Of a stretch of 64,000 nt of DNA, positions 50,277 through 63,227 are shown piece by piece (position 1 is the first letter of the stretch; each line of letters opens with the position of its first letter). Below the pieces are notes generated by a model. The model saw only the letters and a program-made list of their open reading frames with translations, searched no databases and was not told the origin of the DNA. The position numbers and the translations under genes are program-made. The stretch spans positions 868,001-932,000 of the forward strand of contig JAIXMP010000018.1 of the NCBI GenBank assembly GCA_025677815.1. The letters run 5' to 3'. Source of the DNA: Phascolomyces articulosus. Its lineage: Eukaryota > Mucoromycota > Mucoromycetes > Mucorales > Lichtheimiaceae.

Positions 50277-51281
50277 TCACTGAGGTTGACGATGCATATA
50301 ACTGACTTCTTGGAAATAAGGATGATTCAGTGCATCTTTAGCTGATACTCTTAATTGAGGTTGATATTGTAACATACGCGATAACAAATCACGACCAGAA
50401 GCATCGATATGAGGTAAAACAGTATTGATATGTTGAGGAGGATAAACGACTTGATTAGGTTTATATTCTGGCAGTTGAGAGACACCTGGCCATGTTTGTT
50501 CCGTTGGGGTACCAAATATACGGAAGATCTTTTGCAATTGATCTTCATTGGTCGTACCTGGAAACAATGGACGCCCTGTATACATTTCTGCCATGATACA
50601 TCCCGCAGACCAAATATCAATCGACGTCGAATACATTCTTGAACCCAACAATACATCAGGTGCGCGATACCATAAGGTGACGACTTCGTTAGAAAATGTA
50701 TTAACGGGGATACCAAACGCGCGTGCCAACCCAAAATCACCCAATTTCAATTCCAATTTTTTGTTGATGAGCAAGTTTTGTGGTTTTAAATCGCGATGTA
50801 GGACTCTATTCTCGTGACAATAAGCAATCCCTTGCAACAGTTGATACATGAAGGATTTAATCAATGGTAAATCCAAAGCAGATGCAGTAGAGGATGAGTT
50901 AGACTGTGAATGATGATGTGGGTGATGATGATGGTGTGCATGAGGATGACTGGAACCATTCACAATTCGAGCCGTGCTATCCATGTATTTTTTCAGATCT
51001 TGGTCCAAACATTCGAAAATGACAATCAACTTGTTTTCGGTATGGATCACATCGATGAGACGCATAATATTGGGATGTTTCAGTTCTTTCATGAGCGATA
51101 TTTCACGAATAGCAGTCGATGGGGCACCTTCTTCTGCATCCAAATGGATTTCTTTGAGGGCTACAATTTCTCCGCTTAACCGGCATCGTCCCTTGTAGAC
51201 TGTTGCGTAAGTTCCTTCACCTAGTTTTTCTAATCGAGCATAACGTTGTTCAACGGCTCCATTTGTTGATGTAGATGACAT
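50277..51281 (-). CDS. PHO85: PHO85-type cyclin-dependent kinase, copy B, with His-rich insertion
   Basis: Intronless 334-aa CDK, highly similar to copy A at 6336-7259 (same LGEGTYATV loop, [27 protein letters not shown], and C-terminal NHPYFQEV). The main difference is an insertion of about 25 residues after the aC/hinge region (about residues 105-130): a His-rich stretch followed by Ser/Asn, just before the helix preceding HRD. In copy A this place is [11 protein letters not shown]. The insertion sits in a loop on the kinase surface, so activity should be retained; it could alter partner or metal binding. The paralogues probably arose by duplication with relocation, since their neighbours differ. 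Confidence 0.93.
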   Translation of the reverse strand: MSSTSTNGAVEQRYARLEKLGEGTYATVYKGRCRLSGEIVALKEIHLDAEEGAPSTAIREISLMKELKHPNIMRLIDVIHTENKLIVIFECLDQDLKKYMDSTARIVNGSSHPHAHHHHHPHHHSQSNSSSTASALDLPLIKSFMYQLLQGIAYCHENRVLHRDLKPQNLLINKKLELKLGDFGLARAFGIPVNTFSNEVVTLWYRAPDVLLGSRMYSTSIDIWSAGCIMAEMYTGRPLFPGTTNEDQLQKIFRIFGTPTEQTWPGVSQLPEYKPNQVVYPPQHINTVLPHIDASGRDLLSRMLQYQPQLRVSAKDALNHPYFQEVSYMHRQPQ

Positions 51282-51806
51282 GTTTTTTTTTGTTGTTATT
51301 ATTTTTTAGTCGTTTCAGCGATAGGTTTTACTTTGACTTTTATTTGCGCAGTTACGTTCGATAGAAAGGTAAAGAAGAAAAGGAAAAAGAAAGGAAAAGG
51401 AGAAAAAGAGAAAGAGAGGATTGAAATCTCGGTGCGGGGTGTGATTTTTTTAAACTTTTACGCTGGCTGCGGTCCCACAAAAAAAAAAAAGCTTGGTTGT
51501 GGAACATGACCGGAAAACTCATACTGATAGGCATTAATTAGCTTAGTCTAGAATAGTAGTGGTTATAAATAATATTCTTATATATTGGCCATTATTGTTA
51601 TAATCAAGAAATAAGTCATCGTTTTCATTTTGTTTATACTGTACAGCTCTTTTTCTTTTGATTGTTTTTGTACATTTATATTCTAATAGTATTATTTTCT
51701 TTTTTCATTGGATAAACAATATTGGATATATATATATATATATAATAATAAAAATGGGATGGTTTTAAATCAAATATAAATGGTAAGGGAGGGATTTCGT
51801 TTTTGT
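51282..51806. promoter_or_regulatory. PHO85-B promoter and TM9SF 3' flank
   Basis: 525 bp between two minus-strand genes. Upstream of PHO85-B there is a pyrimidine-rich (minus-strand) leader and a (TA)n tract near 51727-51743. No coding sequence. Confidence 0.45.
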
Positions 51807-54739
51807 TTAGTCAACCTAGTAAGAAATGGTATTATATATACAAGTAAGTAAAAACAACATGCTTCATCTTATGAATGAACCCAGGATAGAAAAGAGAGTA
51901 ACCCAACGACTTACTTTGATAGCAGCATAGATCTTGCGTACAAATAAGAATGTGGCGAAGAATCCAATGGTACCCATACACAAACTATATATCAGGCAGA
52001 TCATTATACTATGACCGAAATAAACAACAGCTGGGACAAATCCTTGAACCTTGAGTCGAGTAAAATAATAAAAGATCGAATAAAAGAATACATAGACACC
52101 CGAAGCAGCAGAGACTGCAAATGATTTCCACCACCATCGATAATCCTATTACATAATATAAAATGCGTTATTGAGTAATCTATTTCATGATATAATTTTT
52201 GTATATCTTTTTTACCTCGCTACACAGGCTAAAGTAAGTGATAACAATAGCAATTTCAACGGTAGTGACAACAAGAATGAAAAATACGAGTGCTAAAAAG
52301 CCAAACATATAATAATATTGATCACTCCAGATAGATTTGAAAATAAAGAATAACTCAATGAAAATAACTGCAAATGGCATCAATCCGCCCACCGTCATAC
52401 TACATAATAGATTCAATCCCAAATAAGTGGTCCTTTACATTCCTCAACATATTATTTTCTTCTTTTTTTTTTTTTGGTTTCATTTTACCTTATGTGAAGT
52501 TGAAGATACCAAGGTTGATCAGGAATTTGTCGAGGAATTTGATGTGTGCGTACTGGATTATCAGGCATAGGTCGTCTAGCTCCAAAAACAGCACCAGCAA
52601 ACACCAATGGTGTGGATACACCAAACCACATGGCAATAAGAGCGAAAAAGGTACCGAATGGAATGGCAGATGATGACTGTTGACCCCACACGAACATGTT
52701 GAGAATAAATTCAATCACAAACATGGTACAGGGAACCAATGTTGCTGTCTATGATTCATCAATTGATTTTCATGCTCATTTTTAATATGTGTATCGTATA
52801 AATACACCAAAGCCATAAATATTCCTTTTTCCTTTCATTCCCTCTAATAATAAAAGTGATCACACTTACAACCAAAGCATTTCGGAACCATTGTTGTCCC
52901 TTAAGAACCTTGTACATGCGAGCACTGAAATAGCCAGCAAATGATCTATAGATTCTTTCTATATTAATATATGTGTGATGCATGAACTATCCTCTATATC
53001 AACATCTATAATGATACAATACCCAGCCAATACATAGAATGCTAATCCATAGGAAATAAGACCACCTCGATAGGATGGATTAAGAAGACCAAACATTGAC
53101 AACACTAAATGAGGTTTCCATATAAGTAAACTATTTAGAGTGTACAAAAAAAGAAACACATTTTCTCTCATCCGATTCCCACTTGTTTTTCTTGTTTCCA
53201 CTCCTTTGTTCTTACCAATTGTTCCAGCCACCATAATAAGACATTGAACACCAGAACCAAGCAATGGAGCCAACAAAAGCGAATATTTGGGGGGTCGCAG
53301 AACATCACCATGACATAATTTCCATCCGATCGAATCTTCATCCAATGCCTAAATTGTATATTCCAACACATTATGCCTCGTATTAACAACAGAAAGGTCT
53401 ATGGACCAATTCATATACATGACAACAATAACTATATATATTACCTCAATATCCTCTTCTGAAGTATTATAAGATGTAATATCACGTTTCAGTGTTCGTA
53501 AAATAATCATGGCAACCATACCCGTCAAAAACATGGTGATCACAAGGGAATTGCTAATGGAATACCAATGAATACGAGATTCAAAGATTTGAAGGTAACG
53601 ATCCCATCGAGTAGCCCAAGTAATATCCTTGGATTCTTTCCAAATTACAGAGTAGGTATATGTAATGGATGTTTTACCGGTTCCCACTTCTTTCATGGGA
53701 GCACTTGGTTCTTGTTTGTCACACAATCCAGGTTCAGCATAGCTGTTGTATTGCAAATATAAATGATTATTACCCAATGATATTCTATCTCCAGAATTTT
53801 TCCCATTATAATATACTTACGATGCAGGGTATACTTCAAATCCAACAATATATTTATCATCAGGATTCTTACTACTTGTTTGATACAAGAGTTGTAAAGT
53901 TACATGGTTATGAATATATGCTTGTTCGCCCTAATCATGATCATTAACCTTCATTAATAACCAACGAAGCAATAAACTAATGTTTTTTATGATAAACACA
54001 CACATATATATACTTACTTTGAGTTGGCCAAGAGCAAAATAAGGAAGTAGTGCAGCGTTTGGAACGAAAGATGAATTAAATTTGAGAACAGTAGCACCAG
54101 GCAAATTATCAACAACCCTAAATTTCATTTATCTGTCAGATTTTTTGATTTATTCCCCTAAGCCTGTTTTGTATTTTTCCTTCCATTTGTTGCTAAAGAA
54201 ATCGTACCACTCTACTCGATATTCATCTTTGATAAACTGCTTAACTTCGTTGGATTGTTCTTCGTTAATGGATACTGTACATAATGTTTCGCACTTTGTA
54301 TCTTGACCCACCACAAGCTAAAATAATAAAATATAGATATCCGTTGGTTTATTTGCTTAATATATATGTTGTATGTTGTCATATTTAAATGTTTTGGTTC
54401 TGAGAAGTATTGCCATCGAGCATGCGAAACATGCAAAAATAAAAAGTACCAATCGGTTTTGAATATTCCTACCTTAAAATCGCTACTCATCAATCGATCG
54501 CCACGCAATACTTCACCCAAATTAAGCCAAGTACTTGTACCTCCATTGTGAGGAACACAAACGAATGGTAAATCACCATAAGCAAAAGGAAGTTGTGTGT
54601 TTTCTGAGACAATCTTATTCACCAGTAAAGGGACGTGATCATTGGTATGAAATGGTTTTGGAGAAACACCTGGCACATAAAATCCAAGTGTTTGATGAGC
54701 CAAGACACCAATGATGGTGAATAGCAACAACAGTGTCAT
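51807..54739 (-). CDS. TM9SF/EMP70 nonaspanin (nine-TM endomembrane protein)
   Basis: Golgi/endosomal nine-transmembrane protein of the TM9SF2/Emp70 type, acting in membrane-protein sorting. Twelve exons: 54739-54473, 54317-54208, 54117-54018, 53930-53821, 53742-53445, 53348-53216, 53104-53023, 52945-52870, 52748-52489, 52399-52216, 52145-51915 and 51815-51807 (1860 nt, 619 aa). Signal peptide MTLLLLFTIIGVLAHQTLGF, then FYVPGVSP, LNLGEVLRGDRL, VDNLPGATV and YAEPGLCDKQ in the lumenal domain. First TM ISNSLVITMFLTGMVAMIIL, then GWKLCHGDVLRPP and eight further hydrophobic segments (GSGVQCLIMVAG, PFGTFFALIAMWFGVSTPL, TRLKVQGFVPAVVYFGHS). The last exon is 9 nt (Val-Asp-stop), making the C-terminus KIYAAIKVD, the KxD-type retrieval signal usual in this family. 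Confidence 0.9.
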
Positions 54740-56447
54740 GGTCTTTGATTATGAAAAGTATATGCTGTTAAAAATAAGAAAAAGTAATAAAGAAAAGTAA
54801 GAAAAAAAGAGGGCTGGGTCCACTCCATTCATATTAATTTACTACTAATACGTGTACATGTTAAAATAATTTCACGTTCAGCAAAAAAAGACGGAATCAC
54901 AGGAATTTGCATAAAACCTTTAATTAATTAAATATGATGAATATTGGTACGTGCGCAGAAGAGAGATACCAGTCATTCATGCTGGTAGAAAACGAACGAC
55001 TATTTAATTTAATTCACCATACCAGATAAAAAAAATATTTGTCATTCGTTCTCATTCATTCAAAATTGACTGCTCTAGTTGATTGAATTTTCTACTTCCG
55101 TAAAGAACAGTTGATAGATAGGTAGGAGGGGATAGTGGTACCTATTACCACAGCAGTTTAAATATTCGTAGATGTAATTGTTGTTGTTCATAAACAACAA
55201 CAAATACTAATTAATGACAAAATTCTGCTAAAGAAGAGATACGAGAAGTTCTTTTGATGAATTTGTGTTTGATATATAAAGTGAGTAAACGGAAGAAGCA
55301 CAAGAAGAAGAGGTACAAGAGCAATAATAACAATAATAACAATAATAATTACACTTTTTTATAGATAGTATCACGTTATATGAATACGTAGGATGACTCT
55401 TAAAAGCTTCTTTTCTTATTGATATAATTATAAGGTTAACTTAGATATATAGAGTGTATTTTGATATTCTAAATCTTTCTCTTTGCGTTATTTTTACGTA
55501 GTGTATGGTTTTTATCGATGACAGAAAAGGTGGCATCAGGAATGAAGCCCAATGCTATTTAATTCACCTCAATTCCCTTGATTTATTATAAGGTCCTTAT
55601 AAATATAGAACTCAATAGAGTTATATAAATCCACTCGAATGTTATCTACATAACTATATTAGATTCTATTATAATTATAAAAGTGATATTTTTTACATTA
55701 TTTGCTCGCCTCTCGCCTATATTTACTGCTTAATAGATTTGATCTGTTGAATGTGTATGTTTTGCCATCCTTTTGAGCAACGTTTATATTTTATGAACAA
55801 GCTTTTTGTGTATTCTACTTTTTTCTAATCCAATAGTTTGAACACAGCGGTGTGGTGTATGTAATGTAGTTTTGCGTAAGTGAAGTTATTCTTTCAATGA
55901 ATGCATACTACAGCACCAAGAATTTTGCTTTTTTTATGATTTGCAAATACCCTTCCAGATGACCACTCTAATATTTGATCATTTGGTGGCAGTAAGTCAT
56001 TTACAAGTTTAACATTTTTATGACTATATCTAGCATCAACTTGCATGGGTGGTTCCCAACAATTAATTGACTTATCAACTTCAGCACTATGATTAATATA
56101 TATATAATATTCTGTACCAGTAGAATGTCGTCTAGTATCTTGGGTTACTAGTCCAAATACAGAGAGCTTTTCTTACTTTATGCCTGTTTAAATTCAAACC
56201 CAATTTGCGGTGTATCGCAATGTGTAATAAAAATGAGCACCGTCATGCAGTAAAAAGGATAATTATACTTTTTTAAGTCTATTTAACAAAATGAATAACG
56301 CCAAAGGAGTCCATCGAAATAACAAACCATTCATGATACCATCCAAATCCAAATATCCCCCGCAAAAAAATTCAAGTATATAGAGGTATATATAAACACT
56401 TTTTTTATTTTATTTTTTTTTTATCTATAGTTTACTAGATACAATAT
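54740..56447. other. Intergenic region
   Basis: 1.7 kb of AT-rich DNA upstream of the nonaspanin gene and downstream of the flavoprotein gene. It has an inverted TTGTTGTT(C)...AACAACAA near 55180-55202 and an (AAT)/(AAC) tract near 55323-55349. No gene seen. Confidence 0.45.
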
Positions 56448-57226
56448 TTAGTTTCCCGAACCAGCCTTGTAAGTCTTGATAACGTTACCAAAGTTCTTGC
56501 CTTGGGTTTGAGCAATTTCCAATTCCTTTTCAGAGGGTTGGCGGGAACCATCTCCGTTAGTGACAGTACCAGCACCATAAGCAGAGCCACCAATGACTTC
56601 GCTGTTATCAAAGAGATGAGCGTTGGCGAAACCGAAAGGAACGTAGATGATACCGTGATGAGCAAAGTAAGTGACGGTAGTAAAAGCAGTGGTTTCTTGA
56701 CCACCGTGTTGACTGGCAGTAGAGAAGAAAGTACCAGCAAATTTGCCAGCCAAAGCACCAGAGGACCAGAGACCACCAGTAGCATCCAAGAAGGACTTAA
56801 TCTATAATGCGTAACACAAATTTATAAGTATTTTAAAGTAAAAAAAAAAAAGGTCATAAGAATACAAAGTGTTTTACCTGAGCGGGCATGGTACCGAAAC
56901 GAGTGGGGATACCGAACAAGAAACCATCAGCTTCCTTCAAGTCATCAACAGTGATGACGGGAACATCAGGCTTAGGTGGGGCATGAAGCTTTTCGAGAAG
57001 TTCTTCGGACAAAGTTTCAGGAACTAAAAAAAAATGCAAAGAAATCATTTCATTAGATAAAGAGTCATCGAATAAAAAAAAAGCGTTTCTATGATGTATA
57101 AACATAATTACCTTGGAAGATCTTGGCTTCAACACCAGAGGCTTCAAGACCCTTTTGGACTTCAAGAGCCAACTTGTAAATGTGGTGGTACATAGTGTAG
57201 ATGATGATATAAACCTTAGCAGCCAT
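56448..57226 (-). CDS. WrbA/Pst2-like flavodoxin-fold NAD(P)H quinone reductase, copy A
   Basis: Likely FMN-binding, two-electron quinone reductase of the WrbA/Pst2/Obr1 family, protecting against redox-cycling quinones. Three exons: 57226-57112, 57023-56878, 56801-56448 (615 nt, 204 aa, family-typical). Start [20 protein letters not shown] (phosphate-binding segment; family TxSMYGHI appears as YTMYHHI). Then [45 protein letters not shown] and a C-terminal helix [11 protein letters not shown]. Codon use is strongly biased (GCC, ATC, AAG), pointing to high expression. Divergent from its paralogue at 57627. Confidence 0.9.
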
Positions 57227-57626
57227 TTTTGATATATTTAAGTTATTGTTGCGTGATAGAATAATGAAAAAAAAGCAGTAAAGTTGAAAAGGTACATCCG
57301 TTTTTATAAGTTTTTATTTTTCAGGGACAAAAACTCCGATAGCGGAGAGTGAACAGTAGGGATTAATAAGTGATGACAGTTGCTGGTCAGCTTAATAATG
57401 CTTTACAAATCCCGGCTTGTGCCGCCTATAATTATTTTTATACTATTACTACAACAACTACGTATCTGACATATCATGATCATCATCCTATCGTCAGCAT
57501 CAAGTCAGCATAAAAAAACACGTTTTTATTCTTCTGTCTATAAAAAATGGAAAACTTTGTTTTTTTTCACTCTTTTTTTCACTCTTTTTTTCACTTTACT
57601 TCTTCACAAACAATTTTATAAAAAAA
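57227..57626. promoter_or_regulatory. Bidirectional promoter between Pst2-like paralogues
   Basis: Exactly 400 bp between the two start codons. On the plus side are three tandem copies of a CACTCTTTTTTT-like unit at about 57568-57597. Confidence 0.6.
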
Positions 57627-58797
57627 ATGCCCAAAGTATTCATTATCTTTTATTCCCTTTATTATCATGTCTATACTCTTGCACAACATGTGCAAAAAGG
57701 TCTCGAATCACAAGGTATTGAAGTTGAACTCTATCAGGTAAGAATAATAATTATATAGTCTTTATTGTTATTTGATATCAACCAATGACAATCATGATGT
57801 ACTAACAAGTAGTTAATATTAAAAAGGTACCTGAGACTTTAGATGACGCGATTCTTGAAAAAATGCACGCACCTGCCAAGCCTGATGTTCCAGTGATCAC
57901 TGTCGATAAACTAAAGGAAGCTGATGGCTTTTTGTTTGGCTTACCCACAAGGTATTTGTTGAATGAATGAATGAAAATAAAAACAAAATCAGCGAGGTAT
58001 AATCATATACTGATAATCATGATGGTTTATAAAAACATAATAGATTTGGTATTTTCCCCTCTCAAGTGAGTTTAATAATTTTACTGTTTTATTTATATTA
58101 TAAAATAAACTTGCTTTACATAATGCAATGATCCTAATAAAATAAAAACTTTTATAGTTTAAGTCCTTCTTGGATGCTACTGGTGGTCTCTGGTCCTCTG
58201 GTGCTTTGGCTGGCAAATTTGCTGGTACTTTCTTCTCTACTGCCAGTCAACACGGTGGCCAAGAAACCACAGCATTGACCGCTGTTACTTATTTCGCTCA
58301 TCATGGTATCAACTATGTTCCCTTTGGTTTCGCCAATGCTCATCTTTTTGATAACAGTGAAGTGGTTGGTGGTTCAGCTTATGGTGCGGGTACAGTTGGT
58401 AAGTAACTAAATAGGGGGTGTTATTTGTTGGGTAAACTATACAAAATCAGGCGGGAACAACAACACGGAGAGAGAATTATTCTGGACCCTTTTGACTCAA
58501 CAATTTTTTTTATGCGTGGACTCTTTTTACACAGCAAATGGTGATGGATCACGTCAACCTTCTCAAAAGGAACTCGAAATTGCAGTGACCCAAGGTGAAA
58601 ATTTCGGTAAATTACTGGTAACTTTCCATCGTGGTCAATCCAAATTAGCATCAACTGAAAATGGCGCTGCAAAGAAACAAGAAATTGTAAAGCCTGATGC
58701 TACTCCTGCAACCAATGGTGATGCTTCAAAGAAGCGTGAAGTCAAGTCTACTCCCAAGAAGCAAGAAGAATCCAAGAACAAGTGCTTCTGCATGTAA
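57627..58797 (+). CDS. WrbA/Pst2-like flavodoxin-fold quinone reductase, copy B, with Lys-rich tail ending CFCM
   Basis: Paralogue of the divergent neighbour. Five exons: 57627-57737, 57827-57951, 58044-58065 (22 nt), 58158-58398, 58535-58797 (762 nt, 253 aa). Core motifs: [70 protein letters not shown]. Unlike copy A it has a C-terminal extension of about 45 residues, Lys/Glu/Ser/Thr-rich, ending NKCFCM. The last four residues fit a CaaX box (prenylation) with a second Cys that could be palmitoylated, and a basic stretch precedes it, so membrane attachment is likely. Yeast Ycp4/Rfs1-type members are also lipid-modified, from memory. Codon bias is weaker than copy A. Confidence 0.88.
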
Positions 58798-59657
58798 AGA
58801 TTAAAAAAAAAACATCATCCAGTGAACAGACACACTACACGTATCACATACATTTACATATTCATTTCTTTTTTTTAATATATTAATGATCATTACTACT
58901 GCTACAACTTTAACTTTTATATTTTATATTGTACTTTTCATCCATTACACTATCTATCTATTCATTACCCTTATTATCATTATTAGTGTCCAAATTAAAA
59001 TAAAAAACATTTATAATATATATATATATATATCATGCTGAAAGAAAAAAAAACAAATTCTCTTTTTTTTAAAAAAAAATATAGCAAGTAGATACGCGTT
59101 TGCTGTAGGGAATAGAAAGAAAAAGGGACTGTACATCACAAGAGAGAGAGAGAGAGGTGGTAACTATTAGTAAGAAAACTTCATCATCTACTAGAAGAAA
59201 TAGAAAGAGGACAACCAATTATTTTGGGGAAAAGGGGAGACCATATACAAGTATTATAAAATGAAACGCTTGAAATATACTATATCAAACATTTAACTGC
59301 ATAGAATATAAAAAAAAGAAGAAATGATGGATGGTGATGATGATAACATATACGATTTTTGAAAATAACTGTTGTTTGTTTGTGGTGGTGGGGGATAGAC
59401 AAGTGGGTTTGTTGTAGACTATAGACAGTGAGTGAGTGAGTGTGTATGTGATTCATTCATGCAAGATTAATAATAAAAAGAAAGATAATCCAATGTTGTT
59501 CTTGTGTCTGTTGTTGGTAATAAGAAAAGGGAAGCGAGAAGCGTAAAAAAAAAGGTTTTCTTTTCTATTAAAAAAAAAGAATCGCACCTTTATCCAAAAT
59601 GATATTATTATTCAATTAATAATAATAATAATATCAATATATAGGATTATATACTTT
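58798..59657. other. Convergent 3' intergenic region
   Basis: 860 bp between two convergent genes, AT-rich with GA tracts and an (AAT)n tract near 59620-59633. No gene seen. Confidence 0.5.
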
Positions 59658-61023
59658 TTATAGACCTAAACGTTTTCTTTCCGCTTGAGCATTTTTCCAT
59701 GTGTCAATTCTTTCTCTTAACCTCCGTTTTAAATCAAACTGGCGGTGAAGCATGATCCGCATATCATTTTGTCGATCCGTAAGTCTGATCAATTTGGATT
59801 CCAGAAATCGTCGTAGTTGATCCAATTCTTTATCTGAACTATCGCCTTGGTATGCTTCAATGGGTATGAGGTTGCTAAGATTTAACGTGGCAACTAAAAT
59901 ACGTACAAATGTAGGAGTTAGGTTGTTTGTTCGTAATATCATCATTTATCATATGAATGCCAATTTACCATGAGGGGTATTGTCGACCAAAAAAGTTCGG
60001 CTTAGATCACGTCCAAGGGCACACAAGTCTTTGATGTACATGATATCATTTGTGGCAGTTGATCGCATTCGGATACAAGTACGACGTGTCAAAATATGTC
60101 TATTATATAATATTATTCAATTTAATCCCGTCCTCGTCAACATGATATATAATATAACAAAAGAAAACAAACAACTTACGTTATTAATTTGTTTTCAGGA
60201 TCAAGAACAGATCGTACCATGCCCGCATATTCATCATCACCTGCAGTCCATACAACAACTTCAAATGTTCCCGATGCCCACATCAAAAACTCAGTTACTC
60301 CAGGTCGCAGGATACCTGCTGATAAAATGCTCTGTCCATCCTCAGCAAAGAAAACGTAATCAGGTTGAGTAAAATCTTGGTGTTGTCCCCGATATGTATG
60401 AAGAAGCGTTTCATCCAAGTCAAGCACTATAAATAAAAAAAAAGTTTAATCAGATAAATATATATTAAAAGGGGGAAGTCCTCAAAGAAAATTTTATATA
60501 TTATCATTTTTTTTTAAAAAAAACTGGTTTGTGTCTAGTTACCTAGTGTGGGCCGACTATCTGTTTTTTTGGGAAGATGAGGTTTCATTCCTTTCAGCCG
60601 TGCATGCATGGATGGCCATCGTGCCATAAGAGCGTCTAATGTTGAACATTCTCCACTAGAAAAAAAAAGAAATAATTGTTATATATAATGAGAAATAAGA
60701 AAAAGTATATTAGAATTGTCGTCAATGGGAATTCCTTCTTACTCGTCTAATTGTTCAACAAGGTTTTCAATTTTATAAGAAACGTCTGTAGAAGTTTCTC
60801 GAGATCGACAAATATTCAATAATGGAGGGTCGTTTTCGGTATTGGCTGTTGTATTCGTTGTAGGTGTAGTTGTTGACGTATTCGTAGGATTCAAAGCATT
60901 AGGGTCATTTTCTTTATCGTTACGTCGACTACGTCTCGAAGTACGTTTGACAGTTGTAGAAGAAGGTGTATTACGATTTTTACTGCTTTTGTTAAACTGA
61001 GCTTGATAACGAGTTTGAACCAT
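59658..61023 (-). CDS. FCP1/NIF-family (HAD) protein phosphatase
   Basis: HAD-type phosphatase of the FCP1 homology group (Scp/CTDSP, Nem1/Dullard, Psr). Five exons: 61023-60743, 60655-60543, 60426-60180, 60099-59969, 59893-59658 (1008 nt, 335 aa). Catalytic DLDET (DxDxT, Asp134 and Asp136) in VLDLDETLLHTYRG; then LRPGVTEFL, FEVVVWTAGDDEYA, HILTRRTCIRM, YIKDLCALGRDLSRTFLVDN and PIEAYQGDSSDKELDQL. The N-terminal 90 residues are basic and Ser/Thr/Asn-rich with KRTSRRSRRNDKEN, a likely nuclear signal. No transmembrane segment is seen, which argues against Nem1. The C-terminus has an extra charged helix (KRRLRERIDTWKNAQAERKR). Substrate unknown; nuclear CTD or another phosphoprotein is possible. 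Confidence 0.88.
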
Positions 61024-63227
61024 GGTATCACCAAAAAAAAAAGACAGTTTCAGTGGGTTCAGAGAAGCTTTTTTTTTGTGTGTTCGTTTATGTAAATGTG
61101 CTGGTACGGAAGAAGCAGTATATAGGTTAAGAAGAGAGAAAGATAACGAAAAAGTGTAAAAGAGAGTTATTTATAAATATATTGAAGATTCAAAATGAAC
61201 AATAGTTGTTCAAACAATGAAAAAAAATAAAACGATTGAAGAAGGAAATATATATTTATAATGCTGGGGTTCGTCGTTTCGTTTCGTTTTTTTTATCGTT
61301 TTTTTCCTTGAATCTTGTTTAAGTCTAGTTATAAAATAATAAAGGGAAGAAGAAAGAGAGAGAGAAAGAGCTCTGTACTCCTCTTTTTTTTTTTTCTAAA
61401 GTGTTCTCATGATATTGGAATTGGTAAACTCCGACTCAACCTGTATAAATGTCTGTGAACTATAAAACTTGAATACGACCTGATGATGAGTGGATACATT
61501 CATTCCCTTCCTTTACTATTTTCTATATAATATATATATATACTTAATTCAATCATTTATTATCATGATATATAAAAGTAATAGTAGTACTGATAATGCT
61601 AGAGTGAAAAGAAAATAGATTTGCTGCAGGTACCATTTGTTTGTAACCAAAAAGTGTGCTGCGTTTTCTTCCCCATGATCATGATGATTGTATATGGAAT
61701 CAAATGTGTACTAGTGTGGCCAAGGTGATCTGAGCGTTTTTTTTATTTGTACAGGATTTTCTTTTTATATAAAGGAATGGATCATCATCCCAGCAGCGGC
61801 GCTTTTTTTGTTATAAATCCCATCGTTACAATATGTGCTACCTTGTCTTTAAACCCAATCTGATATCATGATATTAAAAAAAAACAAACTCAATCTAGAT
61901 CATCATCCTACCCTTCTAATACATATATATAAACATATATAGAACAACGGCGATCTCCATTCATTGTATACACTAAAATAGCCAAGACACATAACCATAG
62001 GAAATACGATAAATAATTAATTATGCATAGTTAAATTATGACTGTTTAATAGTTTTCCATTCTTGTTGTTTCTTTACATACTATTTGTATCATATCCGCC
62101 ATTCCACATCCATTTTACCATGCTCTCCCCCCCTTCTTCTTTCTGATCCACACCCCCGGATTTCATATACCATTGTCTGTGGGTTACTTTTCTTCTCCTG
62201 ATCCGCCAAAATAAGAACCATGATATATTTTATATACACAATTTTTTGAAGAATACTTCTTACCCTCCCGCCAAAAAAATACTGTTTAATAGAAAAAGTG
62301 GTATAAATTATTGATGATAGTAAAAAAATAGAAGTGAGTATTTGGACACATGGCTTTATTGTTGTATATAAAGTTGAATTTTGAAACTGCCTACTATAGA
62401 CACTATAATTTATTACTAAAATATCATATACTATGGCTTTCAAGAAGAATAGCTCTAAAGAAGATAACCAGAGAACAATTGCAGTTATCAAATTAGGTTA
62501 TATGGATATTCTATAATACTTTATTAGTTATCAATAATAATAATCCTGGGGAATTATAACAAAACATCGTTTTTATTGTATTCTTCTTGTGGCGTGCGTC
62601 GCATGACATATATAATAATAATATATATGTAAACAACAGCTATCTCTTGAAACGCTTCATTGCTAACATGTCTATTATACAAACCACCCAAAAAAAGAAT
62701 AAATTTAATTCTTGAACATTTTTTTTTATATTTATGTATCAAATTTGTGCCTTTCTTTTAATAACTATTTCAATTAATTCATAAGTATAAACAATGGAAA
62801 AATATCCTGAATAGCGATATAATAATACACAACTTTATGGACAAGATGCTTATAATAATAACCTGCTTCATATGGACACCAATTTCACACTAAATACAAT
62901 GAGTATTCAACAATGAAACTTTTGGTAGGTTGCTATAACTCTTCTTTTTATGATATATACTCGCATTGGGTATATGTCACTTAAGTTGATAGATCTTCTG
63001 TTTATATGATAACAGGATATTTAAGGTATAGACTGGTTGTCTAGGTTTTTTTTGCTGCTACAAACTTCAACTTATAACCAGTGGTGCTACAATGTATATA
63101 ATCATTGAAAATGATGCAACAAATCATATTTTTATTTTCCAGAATCATAATCCCGACACATATAGGGCGTTAGTGTGTCTCTTTTTTTCTTTTCATCGCA
63201 GTTACCTTTTTTTTTTCATAAATAAAA
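61024..63227. other. Intergenic region
   Basis: 2.2 kb of AT-rich DNA between divergent genes. A minus-strand open frame at 62090-62491 (133 aa) is Ile/Leu/Tyr-rich then Arg/Gly-rich, without family resemblance; I do not call it a gene. The last 60 bases are the pyrimidine-rich SF3A1 leader. Confidence 0.45.

Noticed and set aside
62090..62491. 133-aa minus-strand ORF
   Set aside because: Ile/Tyr-rich start then Arg/Gly-rich end typical of chance reading; no conserved motif.
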